The position numbers and the translations under genes are program-made. From contig JAHCBC010000002.1 in assembly GCA_019634595.1 (NCBI GenBank), positions 744,001 to 808,000 on the forward strand: a stretch of DNA of 64,000 bases, given 5' to 3'. The first letter of the stretch is position 1, and each line of letters begins with the position of its first letter. The DNA is from Akkermansiaceae bacterium. Lineage in GTDB: Bacteria > Verrucomicrobiota > Verrucomicrobiia > Verrucomicrobiales > Akkermansiaceae. Shown in pieces: positions 16,456 to 25,371 of the stretch. Under the pieces are notes generated by a model. That model ran no database searches. It was not told the DNA's origin and was given only the letters and a program-made list of their open reading frames with translations.

Positions 16456-18690
16456 TCAGTCGCGGCCGACCCGCGTCACCGTGAAGCGGAAGGCCGCGCC
16501 GGACGGGGGGGCTTCCTCCACCCACAGCTTGTGCCCCATGCGCTCGGCGACCTGGGCGCAGAACGCCAGGCCGATGCCCGTGCCGGATGACTCCGGCGAA
16601 TCCCCGCGGTTGAAATACTCGAAAATCCTCCGCCGTTGTTCTGCCGGGATGCCCCTCCCGTCATCGCGCACGTGGACCACCGTTCCTTCTTCCGTCTCGA
16701 CAAAGCCGACGTCGATGGTCAGCGGTCGTCCACCGTTGCGGGCGTGGATCAGCGCGTTGCGGATCAGGTTGCTGACCAGATGCCTCACCTGGGTGCGTGG
16801 TGCCAGGATCTCAGGCAGTTCGGAGATCCGGATGACGGCTCCATCCGTCAGGCCGGAAAGCTTCAGCTCCTCCGCGATGTCGTGCGCCATCTCCCCCAGG
16901 TCGAACGCTTCATCCGGCGTGTTGGTCTCCGTTTTGGAGAACGCCAGCATGTCGTTGGTGAACTTGGAAAGTCCGTCCAGCCGCTCCCGTCCCAGCGTCG
17001 CCAGTTGCTGCACGGCGGGGTCCAGTTGGGCCAGCCGCTCCTCCAGCAGGGACAGGGCGAAGATCCCCGTCTGGAGATGGTTCTTCACTTCATGTGCGAC
17101 CAGACCGGCGAACCTTCGCAGGTCCTGGTTCGAGCGTGAAAGGATGATGTTCCGCTTCCGCAGGATCTCGAGGATGCCGGTCCTCACCTCGGAGGTGAGT
17201 GCCACGGTTTCCTCCGGCCAGGGTTCGGACTCGCCGCGGACTTCCTCCAGCCACGCGGTGAAACTGCTGCGGGGGCGGAGCGGACCGTCTCCTGGGGCGG
17301 TTCCGGGTTTCCGTGGGTCGCCCGCCCATGTCACCTGCCTGGCCATTTCTCCGCGGAACAGCACCAGCCAGTCGGTGGCACCCAGGTGGATGGCCACGAT
17401 GCCGGCGGCGGTTGCCCCCGCATTTTCCAGTGCCCGGAACTCCCGGCACGCCTTTGATGAGATGCGGACGCCATCACCGGAGCCGTCGCCCAGCTCGCGG
17501 TGGAAATCCGCCAGCACCTGTTCATCCGGCGTGCTTCCATAGCGGAAGGAATCCGTCCCGCTGATCATGGAGGCACCGCTTGCCGCGAAGAGTTCCATGA
17601 ACCGTGGCAGCATGGAGGGAAGGCTTCCCATCGGCTCGGAGTAGTCGCGCAGACCCGTCAGGATGGAGAGCGCCATCCGCCGTGCGGAGGCGATGCGGTG
17701 GTTCTCCAGGTTCCGCTGCTTCACCTTCAACTGCGCGGACAGGACGATGGCATAGAGGCAGGACGTCGCGCGGATGGCGTAGGAAACGAACCGGGCCGTG
17801 CGGTGGTGGCAGGCGATGAGGCCCCACAGCTTGTCCTCCACCACCAGTGAGATGCTGAGGGACGCCCCCACCCCCATGTTTTTCAGATACTGCACGTGGA
17901 TCGGTGCCATCGCGCGCAGCACGGAGCGGCTCATGTCCAGCGGTGCGCCGGTGGCGGGATGCAGTTCCGGGACCAGAGGGACCGCTGCGGCCTCCACATC
18001 CTGCAGCAGCCGGACATGGTTCTTCAGGTAAAGGGCGCGCGCCTGTTCCGGGATGTCGGATGCGGGATAGTGCAGGCCCAGGAACGGCTCCATGTCCTCC
18101 TCCACGGACTCCGCGATGACTTCCCCGTGGAAGTCCGGAGCGAAACGATACACCATCACCCGGTCAAAGCCCGTGAAGGCCTTGATCTCCCGCGCCATCA
18201 CCTCCGCGATTTTCACCACATCGGTCACTCCGGCGATCATTTCCAGCGAACGCTGGACGATCTGCAGATAGTTGTCGATACCCTCGGTCGATGGCCTGGC
18301 ACCCGCTTCCTCGGAGGGATCCATCTCCAGCTCGAGGATGGTCCCTGCTCCGCCGGACACATGGGCGATGCCGTCGAAAAAGCGGATGCCCCCCTTCACG
18401 GGGATGGTCACGCGGAAGGGGTTCACGTAGGTGAAGGCAGCCTCCCGGATCAGCCGCTCGAAGGAGCCGCGTGTTTCCGGAACCACCAGGTCCAGCACCG
18501 GCTTGCCCAGCAGGGAAGCTGGATCCCTTTCCAGCAACTGCGATGCATTCGCGCTGACCTGCAGGATGCACAGGTCGTCATCCAGCGTGAACAGCACTCC
18601 ATGCGGCTGGACGGAACCAGGGATGTGGATCGGTTCGGCGGCGCATCGGTCGATGGCGGCCTGGAGAGGATCTTGGGTCGGGACGTCCAT
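16456..18690 (-). CDS. bphP: bacteriophytochrome sensor histidine kinase
   Basis: The 744-residue red/far-red photoreceptor has these domains: PAS (residues 20-130) with the biliverdin-binding Cys16 in DRCAAEPIHIPG and the PHG motif; GAF (about 150-310) with PASDIPEQAR; PHY (about 330-500) with the tongue motif RPRSSF. A HisKA domain has its phospho-His in LVAHEVKNHLQ, and the HATPase has an N box in SNLIRNALIHA and G boxes DDGRGIP and GTGIGLAFC. No response regulator is linked. Its start overlaps the stop of the heme oxygenase gene by one base (TAATG), so the two are translationally coupled: the oxygenase makes the chromophore. Confidence 0.95.
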   Translation of the reverse strand: MDVPTQDPLQAAIDRCAAEPIHIPGSVQPHGVLFTLDDDLCILQVSANASQLLERDPASLLGKPVLDLVVPETRGSFERLIREAAFTYVNPFRVTIPVKGGIRFFDGIAHVSGGAGTILELEMDPSEEAGARPSTEGIDNYLQIVQRSLEMIAGVTDVVKIAEVMAREIKAFTGFDRVMVYRFAPDFHGEVIAESVEEDMEPFLGLHYPASDIPEQARALYLKNHVRLLQDVEAAAVPLVPELHPATGAPLDMSRSVLRAMAPIHVQYLKNMGVGASLSISLVVEDKLWGLIACHHRTARFVSYAIRATSCLYAIVLSAQLKVKQRNLENHRIASARRMALSILTGLRDYSEPMGSLPSMLPRFMELFAASGASMISGTDSFRYGSTPDEQVLADFHRELGDGSGDGVRISSKACREFRALENAGATAAGIVAIHLGATDWLVLFRGEMARQVTWAGDPRKPGTAPGDGPLRPRSSFTAWLEEVRGESEPWPEETVALTSEVRTGILEILRKRNIILSRSNQDLRRFAGLVAHEVKNHLQTGIFALSLLEERLAQLDPAVQQLATLGRERLDGLSKFTNDMLAFSKTETNTPDEAFDLGEMAHDIAEELKLSGLTDGAVIRISELPEILAPRTQVRHLVSNLIRNALIHARNGGRPLTIDVGFVETEEGTVVHVRDDGRGIPAEQRRRIFEYFNRGDSPESSGTGIGLAFCAQVAERMGHKLWVEEAPPSGAAFRFTVTRVGRD

Positions 18691-19241
18691 TAGTGCTGGC
18701 CGAATGAGTGGATGAAACAGGCGAAGGTCCGCATGGCCGCCTCACGGGCAGCCACGAGGAATTCCGGAGTGGTGTCGATGCGGCTGAGCCATCCGGTGAA
18801 TGAAGACCACATCGGGCTGTTTTCATCTCCGAATCCTCTCAGGAACGAGAGGCTGTCATCCGGGAGATCGCCGCGCCCGGCCAATTTCGCAAGCAGGATC
18901 CCGCCACCATGGATGCTCCCTTCCAGCACATACAGACAGCCGGTGGCGGTGCCCGCACCTGCCGCCGTGTGGTCAGTGAGTTCCGCGTGCGGGATGCCCA
19001 GCCGGTCCAGATCCATACCCAGGGAATGGTACCGCTGCTTCCTCAGCGCGGCGTCGGGCAGGGCCAGTTGATTGAGCTTCTCCCAGTCCAGCATCGGCCA
19101 GGCTGCGGCGAGTCCGTCGTGGAAGCGGGAGAGGTATCCGCCGTAGGCGGCGGTGTCGGACGTCGGGTCGGGAACAAGTCCATCAAGCTCCCGATGGAGG
19201 GCGGAGGTTGCGCTGCGGAGTTCCGGAAGGAGGTTGTTCAT
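18690..19241 (-). CDS. bphO: heme oxygenase (biliverdin-forming)
   Basis: The 183-residue protein cleaves heme to biliverdin, CO and Fe(II), providing the chromophore for the coupled phytochrome. The start at ATG 19241 (MNNLLPELRSATSALH) puts the proximal heme His at residue 16 (ALHRELDGL). The distal-helix glycine-rich stretch is YVLEGSIHGGGILLAK. The longer frame up to 19313 lacks any family similarity in the added part. A candidate promoter and inverted repeat lie upstream, and a LysR gene is divergent. Confidence 0.9.
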   Translation of the reverse strand: MNNLLPELRSATSALHRELDGLVPDPTSDTAAYGGYLSRFHDGLAAAWPMLDWEKLNQLALPDAALRKQRYHSLGMDLDRLGIPHAELTDHTAAGAGTATGCLYVLEGSIHGGGILLAKLAGRGDLPDDSLSFLRGFGDENSPMWSSFTGWLSRIDTTPEFLVAAREAAMRTFACFIHSFGQH

Positions 19242-19333
19242 CCAAAATGCTGTTAGGGAAACGCCATCCGCCGCCCTGTCATCAGTGTGCACCGGGCCGG
19301 GCACAATCGGCAACGAAAGGTTTCCGATGGAGG

Positions 19334-19364
19334 CGTTAGCTTTTACCTAACGGACTTGCGTCAA
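19334..19364 (-). promoter_or_regulatory. candidate bphO promoter with overlapping inverted repeat
   Basis: On the minus strand, TTGACG (19364-19359) is followed after 17 nt by AGCTAA (19341-19336). The repeat CGTTAG-N7-CTAACG (19334-19352) overlaps the spacer and -10 box. It lies between the divergent bphO and LysR genes, as a LysR operator would. Confidence 0.35.
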
Positions 19365-19436
19365 CGGTGGGGGATGCGAGGTTTAAGGTTGCCGCCCCCT
19401 CGGGTGGCTATAGATCGGAAAACAGTTTTGAGGGCC

Positions 19437-20315
19437 ATGAACTTCAATCATCTGCATTATTTCCACGTCATCGCGACAGAGGGAACCCTCTCCCGCGCGG
19501 CCAAGAAACTCGGCCTCAGCCAGCCCACCTTGAGCGCGCAGCTCAGGAGTCTGGAGGAGTATTTCGGGCGGAAGCTGTTCGACCGTTCCAGCGGTTCGCT
19601 GCGGCTGAACGCGAACGGCCGGAAGACGATGGAAGTCACCCATGAAATGTTCCGACTGGGGGAGCGTCTCGAAAACCTCTTCCCGGGTGAGCGCCGGAGT
19701 CCGGTCACCCGGCTTGAAATCGGCATCGCCACCTCCGTCGTCCGCTCGTTCACGGTAGAGCGCTTCATCGGACTGTTCCGGAACAAGGACGTGCTGACGC
19801 GGGTCCGCCAGGGCGACCATGAATACCTCCACCACGAACTCCTCACCTCCGGGCTGGATCTTTTCATCACGGATACCCCGCCGGACAAAAGGGTCACGCG
19901 CGGCACCATCCACCGCCGCCTCAGCTCTCCGGATTTCGTGATGATCGCCTCTGTCAGGGCCGCCAGGAAGCTGACCGCGGGTCTGCCGGAGTCCCTGCAT
20001 GGCCAGCCGTTCATCCACTACAGCTCCCACAGTGCCGCCCGTTTCGAGATCGACCAATATTTCCGCAAGCACCGCGTCGAGCCGGATGTGGTCGCGGAGG
20101 CGGATGACGTCTATCTCATCCGCGACGCGGTTCTGGAGGGCATCGGCTTTGGCATCGTGCCGGCCAGCGTCGTGGCGGAAACGGCGGATCGCCACAAGAT
20201 CACCGTCATGGGAAAGGTCGAGGGCGTCTTCGAGGTCCATGCGGTGTACAACCGGAAGGATCCGACCAAGGAGGTCCTGGCCGCGCTCGATTTGCTGGCC
20301 GACCCCCAATCCTGA
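19437..20315 (+). CDS. LysR-family transcriptional regulator, NhaR-like
   Basis: The 292-residue regulator starts at ATG 19437 (MNFNHLHYFHVIATEG). The winged helix-turn-helix lies at residues 15-45 (LSRAAKKLGLSQPTLSAQLRSLE), and the effector domain follows from about residue 90. The start pattern and the block EYFGRKLFDRSSGSL resemble NhaR, the sodium-responsive activator, more than CysB or CbbR, but the ligand cannot be told. It is divergent from bphO-bphP across 195 nt that hold a short inverted repeat, so it may control that pair. No Na+/H+ antiporter is nearby. Confidence 0.88.
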   Translation: MNFNHLHYFHVIATEGTLSRAAKKLGLSQPTLSAQLRSLEEYFGRKLFDRSSGSLRLNANGRKTMEVTHEMFRLGERLENLFPGERRSPVTRLEIGIATSVVRSFTVERFIGLFRNKDVLTRVRQGDHEYLHHELLTSGLDLFITDTPPDKRVTRGTIHRRLSSPDFVMIASVRAARKLTAGLPESLHGQPFIHYSSHSAARFEIDQYFRKHRVEPDVVAEADDVYLIRDAVLEGIGFGIVPASVVAETADRHKITVMGKVEGVFEVHAVYNRKDPTKEVLAALDLLADPQS

Positions 20316-20385
20316 CGTCGCGTCCATTTCCCTCCGCCGGATGAAGAAGATGGTGCCCGCCGGGACATCTGCTAGAGTCCGGACC

Positions 20386-21057
20386 ATGGAAGCCGAGAAT
20401 CCCTATTCCACCCCTGCCGTCCCGCCCGCACTCCCGAAGGATGACATCTCAAGGCAACTCGGTGGCATCCAGTATCCGCTGACCCTTTCCTTCAAGATTC
20501 TGGCCCTGGCGAGCCAAGCCACCGTCACCGATGCCAACGGCCGGGTGGTGCTCTACACCAAGCAGAAGCTCTTCAAGTTCCGCGAGCACGTCCAGATCTT
20601 CACCGACAAGTCGCAGACCACGCTGCTTGCCGAGATCAAGGCGAACAAGGTCATCGACTGGTCCGCCCGCTATTTCTCGACCGCCGCGGACGGAAAGGAA
20701 ATCGGCAGCGTCGGCCGCCGCGGCTGGCGCTCGATCTGGAAGGCCCACTACGAGGTCTTCAATCCCGGGGACAACAACGCCGACTTTTCCATTCATGAGG
20801 AGAACGCCTGGGCCAAGGTGATGGACTCCATCCTCGGTGACATCCCCGTCCTCGGCATGTTCACCGGCTATTTCTTCCATCCCCGCTATCTCGCCAGCCG
20901 CTCGGGCGGTCCTCCGGCGATGCGCCTGACAAAGCAGGCCGCTTTCTGGGAAGGACGCTTCCAGATCGACAAGCTCACCGACCTTTCGCCCCGCGAGGAA
21001 CTCAACCTGTTCCTTTCCTTCCTGATGCTGGTCCTGCTGGAGCGCCGCCGGGGTTGA
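20386..21057 (+). CDS. LURP-one/tubby-like domain protein
   Basis: The 223-residue protein starts at ATG 20386. After a 35-residue polar leader comes a beta-strand-rich domain with the pattern seen in LURP-one-related and phospholipid-scramblase-like proteins: ATVTDANGRVVLYTKQK, VQIFTDKSQTTLLAEIKA, then an IWKAHYEVFN block. It ends in hydrophobic residues (NLFLSFLMLVLLE). These domains bind membranes or lipids in some homologues; no activity is assigned here. It follows the LysR gene by 70 nt on the same strand. Confidence 0.55.
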   Translation: MEAENPYSTPAVPPALPKDDISRQLGGIQYPLTLSFKILALASQATVTDANGRVVLYTKQKLFKFREHVQIFTDKSQTTLLAEIKANKVIDWSARYFSTAADGKEIGSVGRRGWRSIWKAHYEVFNPGDNNADFSIHEENAWAKVMDSILGDIPVLGMFTGYFFHPRYLASRSGGPPAMRLTKQAAFWEGRFQIDKLTDLSPREELNLFLSFLMLVLLERRRG

Positions 21058-21106
21058 CGCAGGACCACCTGTTTGGCGGTGCTCTGTTCTTCTGAGCGGG
21101 TGGCAG

Positions 21107-21127
21107 GGACCGCATTCCATGCGGTCC
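21107..21127. repeat. perfect 21-nt palindrome, REP-like
   Basis: GGACCGCATTCCATGCGGTC and one more C form a palindrome with a GCAT/ATGC core. It lacks a T-run, so it is more likely a repeat element than a terminator. Confidence 0.45.
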
Positions 21128-21206
21128 GGTTGGGTGGATGTCCGCGGCGGTGGGAATATCGCTGCCCTTGCATCCCGGGGCAGGCTCTGCTTAGGGTCCG
21201 CCCATC

Positions 21207-22358
21207 ATGTCAGCAGAAACGGTCACGAAGTTTTTCCACATCGGCAGTTCCGATGAGCCTGTGAGGCTCCGGGACGGCGCGATGCTGGGGGAAGTGACCA
21301 TCGCCTATGAGACCCACGGCGAGCTGAATGCGGATGGCTCCAACGCCATCCTCCTGTTCCACGCCTTGTCCGGCTCCCATCACGCGGCGGGCATCACGCC
21401 GCGGATCGACGGTCTGGACGGCCTGTGGCAGCCGGAACTCCATGACGGCTGGTGGGAAAACATGATCGGTGAGGGCAAAGCCATCGATACCTCCAAATAT
21501 TTCATCATCTGTGCCAACTATCTGGGCGGCTGCTACGGCAGCACCGGCCCTGGCTCCACCGATCCGGAGACCGGCCTTCCCTACGGCTCGAAGTTCCCTT
21601 CCGTCTCCGCGGCGGACCAGGCGGAGATGGTCCATGCCCTCATCGACAGCCTCGGCGTCGGCACGTTGGTCGCGGTGATCGGGCCGTCCGTCGGCGGTCT
21701 GGTGGCCACCACCTTCGCCACCCGCTTCCCGGACCGGGTGCGCAACGTCATCGCCATCGCCTCCGGCTTCAAGACCACCGTCCTCAACAAGCTGATCCTG
21801 TTCGAGCAGATCCTCGCCATCGAGAACGACCCGCATTTCAACGCCGGTGACTACTACGATGACGAGCCACCGCTCTACGGCCTCGCGCTCGCCCGCATGA
21901 TCTCGCACAAGACCTTCGTCCACCTCGACTCCATCGAGAAACGCGCGCGACAGGACGTGGTGCAGCCGGATGACATCCTTGCCTGGTACCGCGTGCGGGA
22001 CCAGTTCCAGAGCTATATGCTGCACCAGGGGAAGAAGTTCGTGAAGCGCTTCGACGCCAACACCTACCTCCGCATCATCGACATGTGGTCCCGCTACGAC
22101 GCCGCCCATGAGGGGGATGCGGAAACGCCCGCGGACCTCTTCGAACGCTCCCACCTGGCAGGCCAGCGCTGGCTCGTTTTCTCCATCGACTCCGACTTCT
22201 GCTTCTATCCGGAAGAACAGGCGGAGCTGGTGAAACACCTGGAAACGGCGAAGGTGGACGTCATGCACATCACCGTCCACTCGGAGAAAGGGCACGATTC
22301 CTTCCTCTTGGAGCCGGACCTCTACACCCCGCACATTTCCTGGGTGCTGGGCCGCTGA
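21207..22358 (+). CDS. metX: homoserine O-acetyltransferase (MetX family)
   Basis: The 383-residue alpha/beta hydrolase-fold enzyme should move an acetyl group from acetyl-CoA to homoserine in methionine synthesis. It carries the MetX signature NYLGGCYGSTGP, an oxyanion-hole stretch FHALSGSHHAAG, the Ser nucleophile in GPSVGGLVAT, and the late Asp (IDSDFCF) and His (EKGHDSFLLE). The usual elbow GGSMGG is altered to GPSVGG, so a related acyl-acceptor such as serine is possible. It precedes an RNA methyltransferase gene by 30 nt. Confidence 0.88.
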   Translation: MSAETVTKFFHIGSSDEPVRLRDGAMLGEVTIAYETHGELNADGSNAILLFHALSGSHHAAGITPRIDGLDGLWQPELHDGWWENMIGEGKAIDTSKYFIICANYLGGCYGSTGPGSTDPETGLPYGSKFPSVSAADQAEMVHALIDSLGVGTLVAVIGPSVGGLVATTFATRFPDRVRNVIAIASGFKTTVLNKLILFEQILAIENDPHFNAGDYYDDEPPLYGLALARMISHKTFVHLDSIEKRARQDVVQPDDILAWYRVRDQFQSYMLHQGKKFVKRFDANTYLRIIDMWSRYDAAHEGDAETPADLFERSHLAGQRWLVFSIDSDFCFYPEEQAELVKHLETAKVDVMHITVHSEKGHDSFLLEPDLYTPHISWVLGR

Positions 22359-22388
22359 CCGTATCCATAAGCCCCATCCCGACCACCC

Positions 22389-22985
22389 ATGAAGCCGCGC
22401 CCGCAACACGGAAACTTCAACAAACAGGCCCGCGAGAACCGCCACGTGAAGCCGCAGGAGCCGGAACAGGCTGTTCCGTCACTGGATGAGGACGACCTCA
22501 TGGCCATCGTCCGGGAGCAGGCCGTGCCCTTCGTCCTCATCCTCGACTGTGTGCAGGACCCCCACAACCTCGGGGCCATCCTCCGCACGGCGGACGGCGC
22601 GGGTGTCCATGCCGTCGTCGCGCCGAAGGACAAGGCCGTCGGCATCACGGAAACCGTGCGCCGCATTTCCGTGGGGGCCGCCGACCATGTTCCTTTCGCC
22701 CAGGTCACCAATCTTGCCCGCACCATGGAACGGCTGAAGGAAGCCGGACTCTGGTTCGTCGGCACTTCGGACCGGGCGACGAAGTCGATCTATGAACAGG
22801 ATCTGAAAGGCCCGCTCGCCCTCGTGCTAGGCGCGGAGGAAAAAGGCATGCGCCGCCTCACGGAAGAGAACTGCGACTTCCTCGTTTCCATCCCCATGGC
22901 CGGAAAGGTCGAGTGCCTCAACGTCTCCGTGGCGACCGGGGTGTGTCTCTTCGAGGCGGTGCGGCAGCGCCGGGTCGTCCCGTGA
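22389..22985 (+). CDS. TrmH/SpoU-family RNA 2'-O-methyltransferase
   Basis: The 198-residue SPOUT methyltransferase has motif 1 [20 protein letters not shown], motif 2 [11 protein letters not shown] and motif 3 [18 protein letters not shown]. Its N-terminus is a short basic tail ([18 protein letters not shown]), with no L30e-like substrate domain, so it is shorter than RlmB. It methylates a ribose in rRNA or tRNA; the site is not predictable. Its stop overlaps the next start by GTGA, which suggests translational coupling with the phosphoesterase. Confidence 0.88.
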   Translation: MKPRPQHGNFNKQARENRHVKPQEPEQAVPSLDEDDLMAIVREQAVPFVLILDCVQDPHNLGAILRTADGAGVHAVVAPKDKAVGITETVRRISVGAADHVPFAQVTNLARTMERLKEAGLWFVGTSDRATKSIYEQDLKGPLALVLGAEEKGMRRLTEENCDFLVSIPMAGKVECLNVSVATGVCLFEAVRQRRVVP

Positions 22986-23806
22986 AAGAGCCGGTGCGGA
23001 TCCTTTCCGATCTGCATCTCGGGCACCGTGTTTCCCGGATCGCGCGGGTGGAGGCGCTCCGCCCGCTGCTCGCGGGGGCGGGGACCGTCGTTTTCAACGG
23101 CGACACCTGGCAGGAACTGGCCACCGAACTGAGGTCAGATGCCGCCGGCATGCTGGACGAACTGAGGGCGCTCTGCCGGGAGGAAGGCTGCGACCCCGTT
23201 TTCCTGCCCGGAAACCATGATCCCGGCTGGCCCGGCGATGGTTATCTGGAACTGGAGGGCGGAAAAGTCGTCGTCACCCATGGTGACACCCTGTTGCGGT
23301 CCGGTGCTCCGTGGAAGCGCGAGATCCTGCTCGATCCGGAGCGGGTGGAAAAGCTCTGGGCGGCGCGGCCTGCGGCGGCGCATGACGCGCGGGAACGCCA
23401 CCAGCTCGCGCGTGAAATCTCCATCTCCTACCCCGTGGTGAAGCACCCTGATGGCCGCAACCTGCTCCAGCGGTTGCTCGACGCCATCCATCCTCCGCAG
23501 CGAGCCGTGGAAATGTTGAAGGCATGGCGGACCCAGCCGGACATGGGGGTGGAGTTCCGCGACCGCTATTTCCCGAAGGCGGAGTTCCTCATCATCGGCC
23601 ACTTCCACTGGGCCGGGACATGGCAGAGGGGGAACCTGCGCGTGATCAACACCGGCTCCTTCCTCAATCCGGGGCGGGCCCACTGGGTCGAGATCGCGGA
23701 CGGTTGGGTCAGTTATGGCCGGATCGAGGAAAATGGGGAAAGCTGCCGCATGGGCCACCAGCAGGGCAGATGGCGCGGCGGAATATCGGCTCCGGGGAAT
23801 TTCTGA
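22982..23806 (+). CDS. metallophosphoesterase (UDP-2,3-diacylglucosamine hydrolase-like fold)
   Basis: The 274-residue protein starts at GTG 22982, overlapping the stop of the methyltransferase gene by 4 nt. It has all five calcineurin-like metal motifs: SDLHLGH, FNGDTW, PGNHDPG, VVTHGD and IGHFHWAG. The order and length resemble LpxH-type and related phosphohydrolases, but the lipid-binding cap region is not clear. The substrate is unknown. It probably shares a transcript with metX and the methyltransferase gene. Confidence 0.82.
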   Translation: MKEPVRILSDLHLGHRVSRIARVEALRPLLAGAGTVVFNGDTWQELATELRSDAAGMLDELRALCREEGCDPVFLPGNHDPGWPGDGYLELEGGKVVVTHGDTLLRSGAPWKREILLDPERVEKLWAARPAAAHDARERHQLAREISISYPVVKHPDGRNLLQRLLDAIHPPQRAVEMLKAWRTQPDMGVEFRDRYFPKAEFLIIGHFHWAGTWQRGNLRVINTGSFLNPGRAHWVEIADGWVSYGRIEENGESCRMGHQQGRWRGGISAPGNF

Positions 23807-23883
23807 TTGGTTGGCTGCCGCTCCTTTGAATAAGATTTCGGCGCTGCGCTCCGTAAAAGAGCGAGTCACCCGTTTCCAGATTC

Positions 23884-24663
23884 ATGATCCGTTCCATCCT
23901 TCCCTGCTTATTCGCCTTCTCAGCATCCGCCCAAGCGGCGATCCTCATCCAGGACAACTTCAACGACGCGACGGCAGCCCATATCAACGGGCGGGCTCCC
24001 AGCACCAACCTCGTGAATTCCAGCAACTGGACCGCCACCGAAGCCGCGGATGCCATGAAATTGGACGGGTCCGGACAGTTGATCCTGGGAACCAACAACA
24101 ACCGGACGGCCGGGATCTCGCTTGGGAGCAATTACTTCACCACGAATCCCGGGATTTACGAACTGTCCTACACAATCACCCATCCGTCGAATTACGGAAA
24201 TTCCTGGGTGGGTTTCGGTTTCACCGTCGGCCTGACCACAGAGCAGAACCTCACCGATTCAGGAACTGCGGCCGGTCCTTGGTTGTTCTACCGGGCAAAC
24301 GGAGATGTCAACGTGAGACCGGGCGGCGGCACCACCGGCAACGTGCTCCTTTCCACCACCTTCACGGCTGGAGCTCCCGTCACCTTCAGATTTGTCCTGA
24401 ACACGATCGCGACCCAGTGGACCTACGATCTCTATGTGAATGGTGTCCCCCAGGACGTCAATGGAGGTTCGGCTGGAACCAGCTACACGTATGCCTCCGG
24501 CTCCAACCCGGCTCTCGGCTACGTCGCCATCGGGACCGGAGCGAGCGGAACCAGCGGTACCTCCACGGGTGACAACTTCACGTTCGCCTTGGTCCCGGAG
24601 CCTTCCCACGCCCTGATGCTGGTGGCCTCCGCGGGGATGTTCGCGCTGCGCCGCCGCAGGTGA
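23884..24663 (+). CDS. PEP-CTERM sorting domain protein
   Basis: The 259-residue secreted protein has a signal peptide (residues 1-18, cut after SAQA) and a lectin-like beta-sandwich region beginning ILIQDNFNDAT and containing several G/T/N-rich strands. The tag VPEPSHALMLVASAG plus a hydrophobic helix and RRRR closes it. The tag marks it as an exosortase substrate. The body resembles the concanavalin-like domains common in PEP-CTERM proteins; ligand unknown. It is monocistronic and faces the tRNA-Val gene on the opposite strand. Confidence 0.85.
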   Translation: MIRSILPCLFAFSASAQAAILIQDNFNDATAAHINGRAPSTNLVNSSNWTATEAADAMKLDGSGQLILGTNNNRTAGISLGSNYFTTNPGIYELSYTITHPSNYGNSWVGFGFTVGLTTEQNLTDSGTAAGPWLFYRANGDVNVRPGGGTTGNVLLSTTFTAGAPVTFRFVLNTIATQWTYDLYVNGVPQDVNGGSAGTSYTYASGSNPALGYVAIGTGASGTSGTSTGDNFTFALVPEPSHALMLVASAGMFALRRRR

Positions 24664-24675
24664 GCGGGGGAGAGA

Positions 24676-24750
24676 TGGTACACGAGGACGGGATCGAACC
24701 GCCGACCAACCCGGTGTAAGCGGGTTGCTCTACCGCTGAGCTACTCGTGC
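24676..24750 (-). tRNA. tRNA-Val, anticodon UAC
   Basis: Minus strand from 24750: acceptor GCACGAG, D-arm AGCTCAGCGGTAGAGC, anticodon arm with loop CTTACAC (anticodon TAC), T-arm GCGGTTCGATCCCGT, acceptor CTCGTGT, discriminator A and an encoded CCA. The first pair is G-U. The variable loop is short. Confidence 0.95.
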
Positions 24751-24848
24751 AACGACGCCGGAGTCTGTGCGGAATCCTTCCGGCGGATCAAGTGCTGAAT
24801 TGATGAGGGCTTGCCGGAAGGGGCTTGGAGTGGTTTCTTCCCGCCCGG

Positions 24849-25313
24849 ATGCATCTCAGGTTATCGGATCACGAACTCGCCACGCTGGTGGAAATGGTCA
24901 GCCTCGCCGCGAATGTCGCGTCGTGGAACCAGAAAGAGGGTGCCAACGACCAGGTCACCGCCTTTGAGACACTGGAAAGCAAGATCCTTGAGAAAGCGGG
25001 ACACTCCGGGCTCGGCGACTGGATCGAGTTTGATGAGGAAACCCAGCGGTTCCGGGTGAAGCAGGAGCGGGAGGAAAAGCTTTTCTACCACGAATGCTAC
25101 GAGGAATTCCGCAATGAAAGCTTCTGGGATGAACTGGCGGTTCGCCTGTCCGACCGGGATCTCGCCCGTGCCATCGGCTTCAAGAACTGGGAGGCCATGA
25201 CGGAGGAGCAGCGCCGCGCCCGCACCGCGGACCAGGAAAAGCGTTATTGGGAGGAGTTCTCCAAAAGGGGGGTGGACCGCGTTTTCATGATCCATCCGCA
25301 GGTCGAGGGCTGA
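24849..25313 (+). CDS. hypothetical cytosolic protein
   Basis: The 154-residue protein starts at ATG 24849 (MHLRLSDHELATLVEMVSL); an in-frame Met 24 nt earlier is possible. It is acidic, rich in Glu and charged residues, with helices and no membrane segment (REEKLFYHECYEEF, LARAIGFKNWEAM). No domain is recognised. It begins about 100 nt after the tRNA gene on the other strand. Confidence 0.6.
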   Translation: MHLRLSDHELATLVEMVSLAANVASWNQKEGANDQVTAFETLESKILEKAGHSGLGDWIEFDEETQRFRVKQEREEKLFYHECYEEFRNESFWDELAVRLSDRDLARAIGFKNWEAMTEEQRRARTADQEKRYWEEFSKRGVDRVFMIHPQVEG

Positions 25314-25371
25314 AGCCGGCGATTCCCGGGTAGCCCGAAAACCCGGTTGTCGGAGTGGCGGACCCTCGCTT

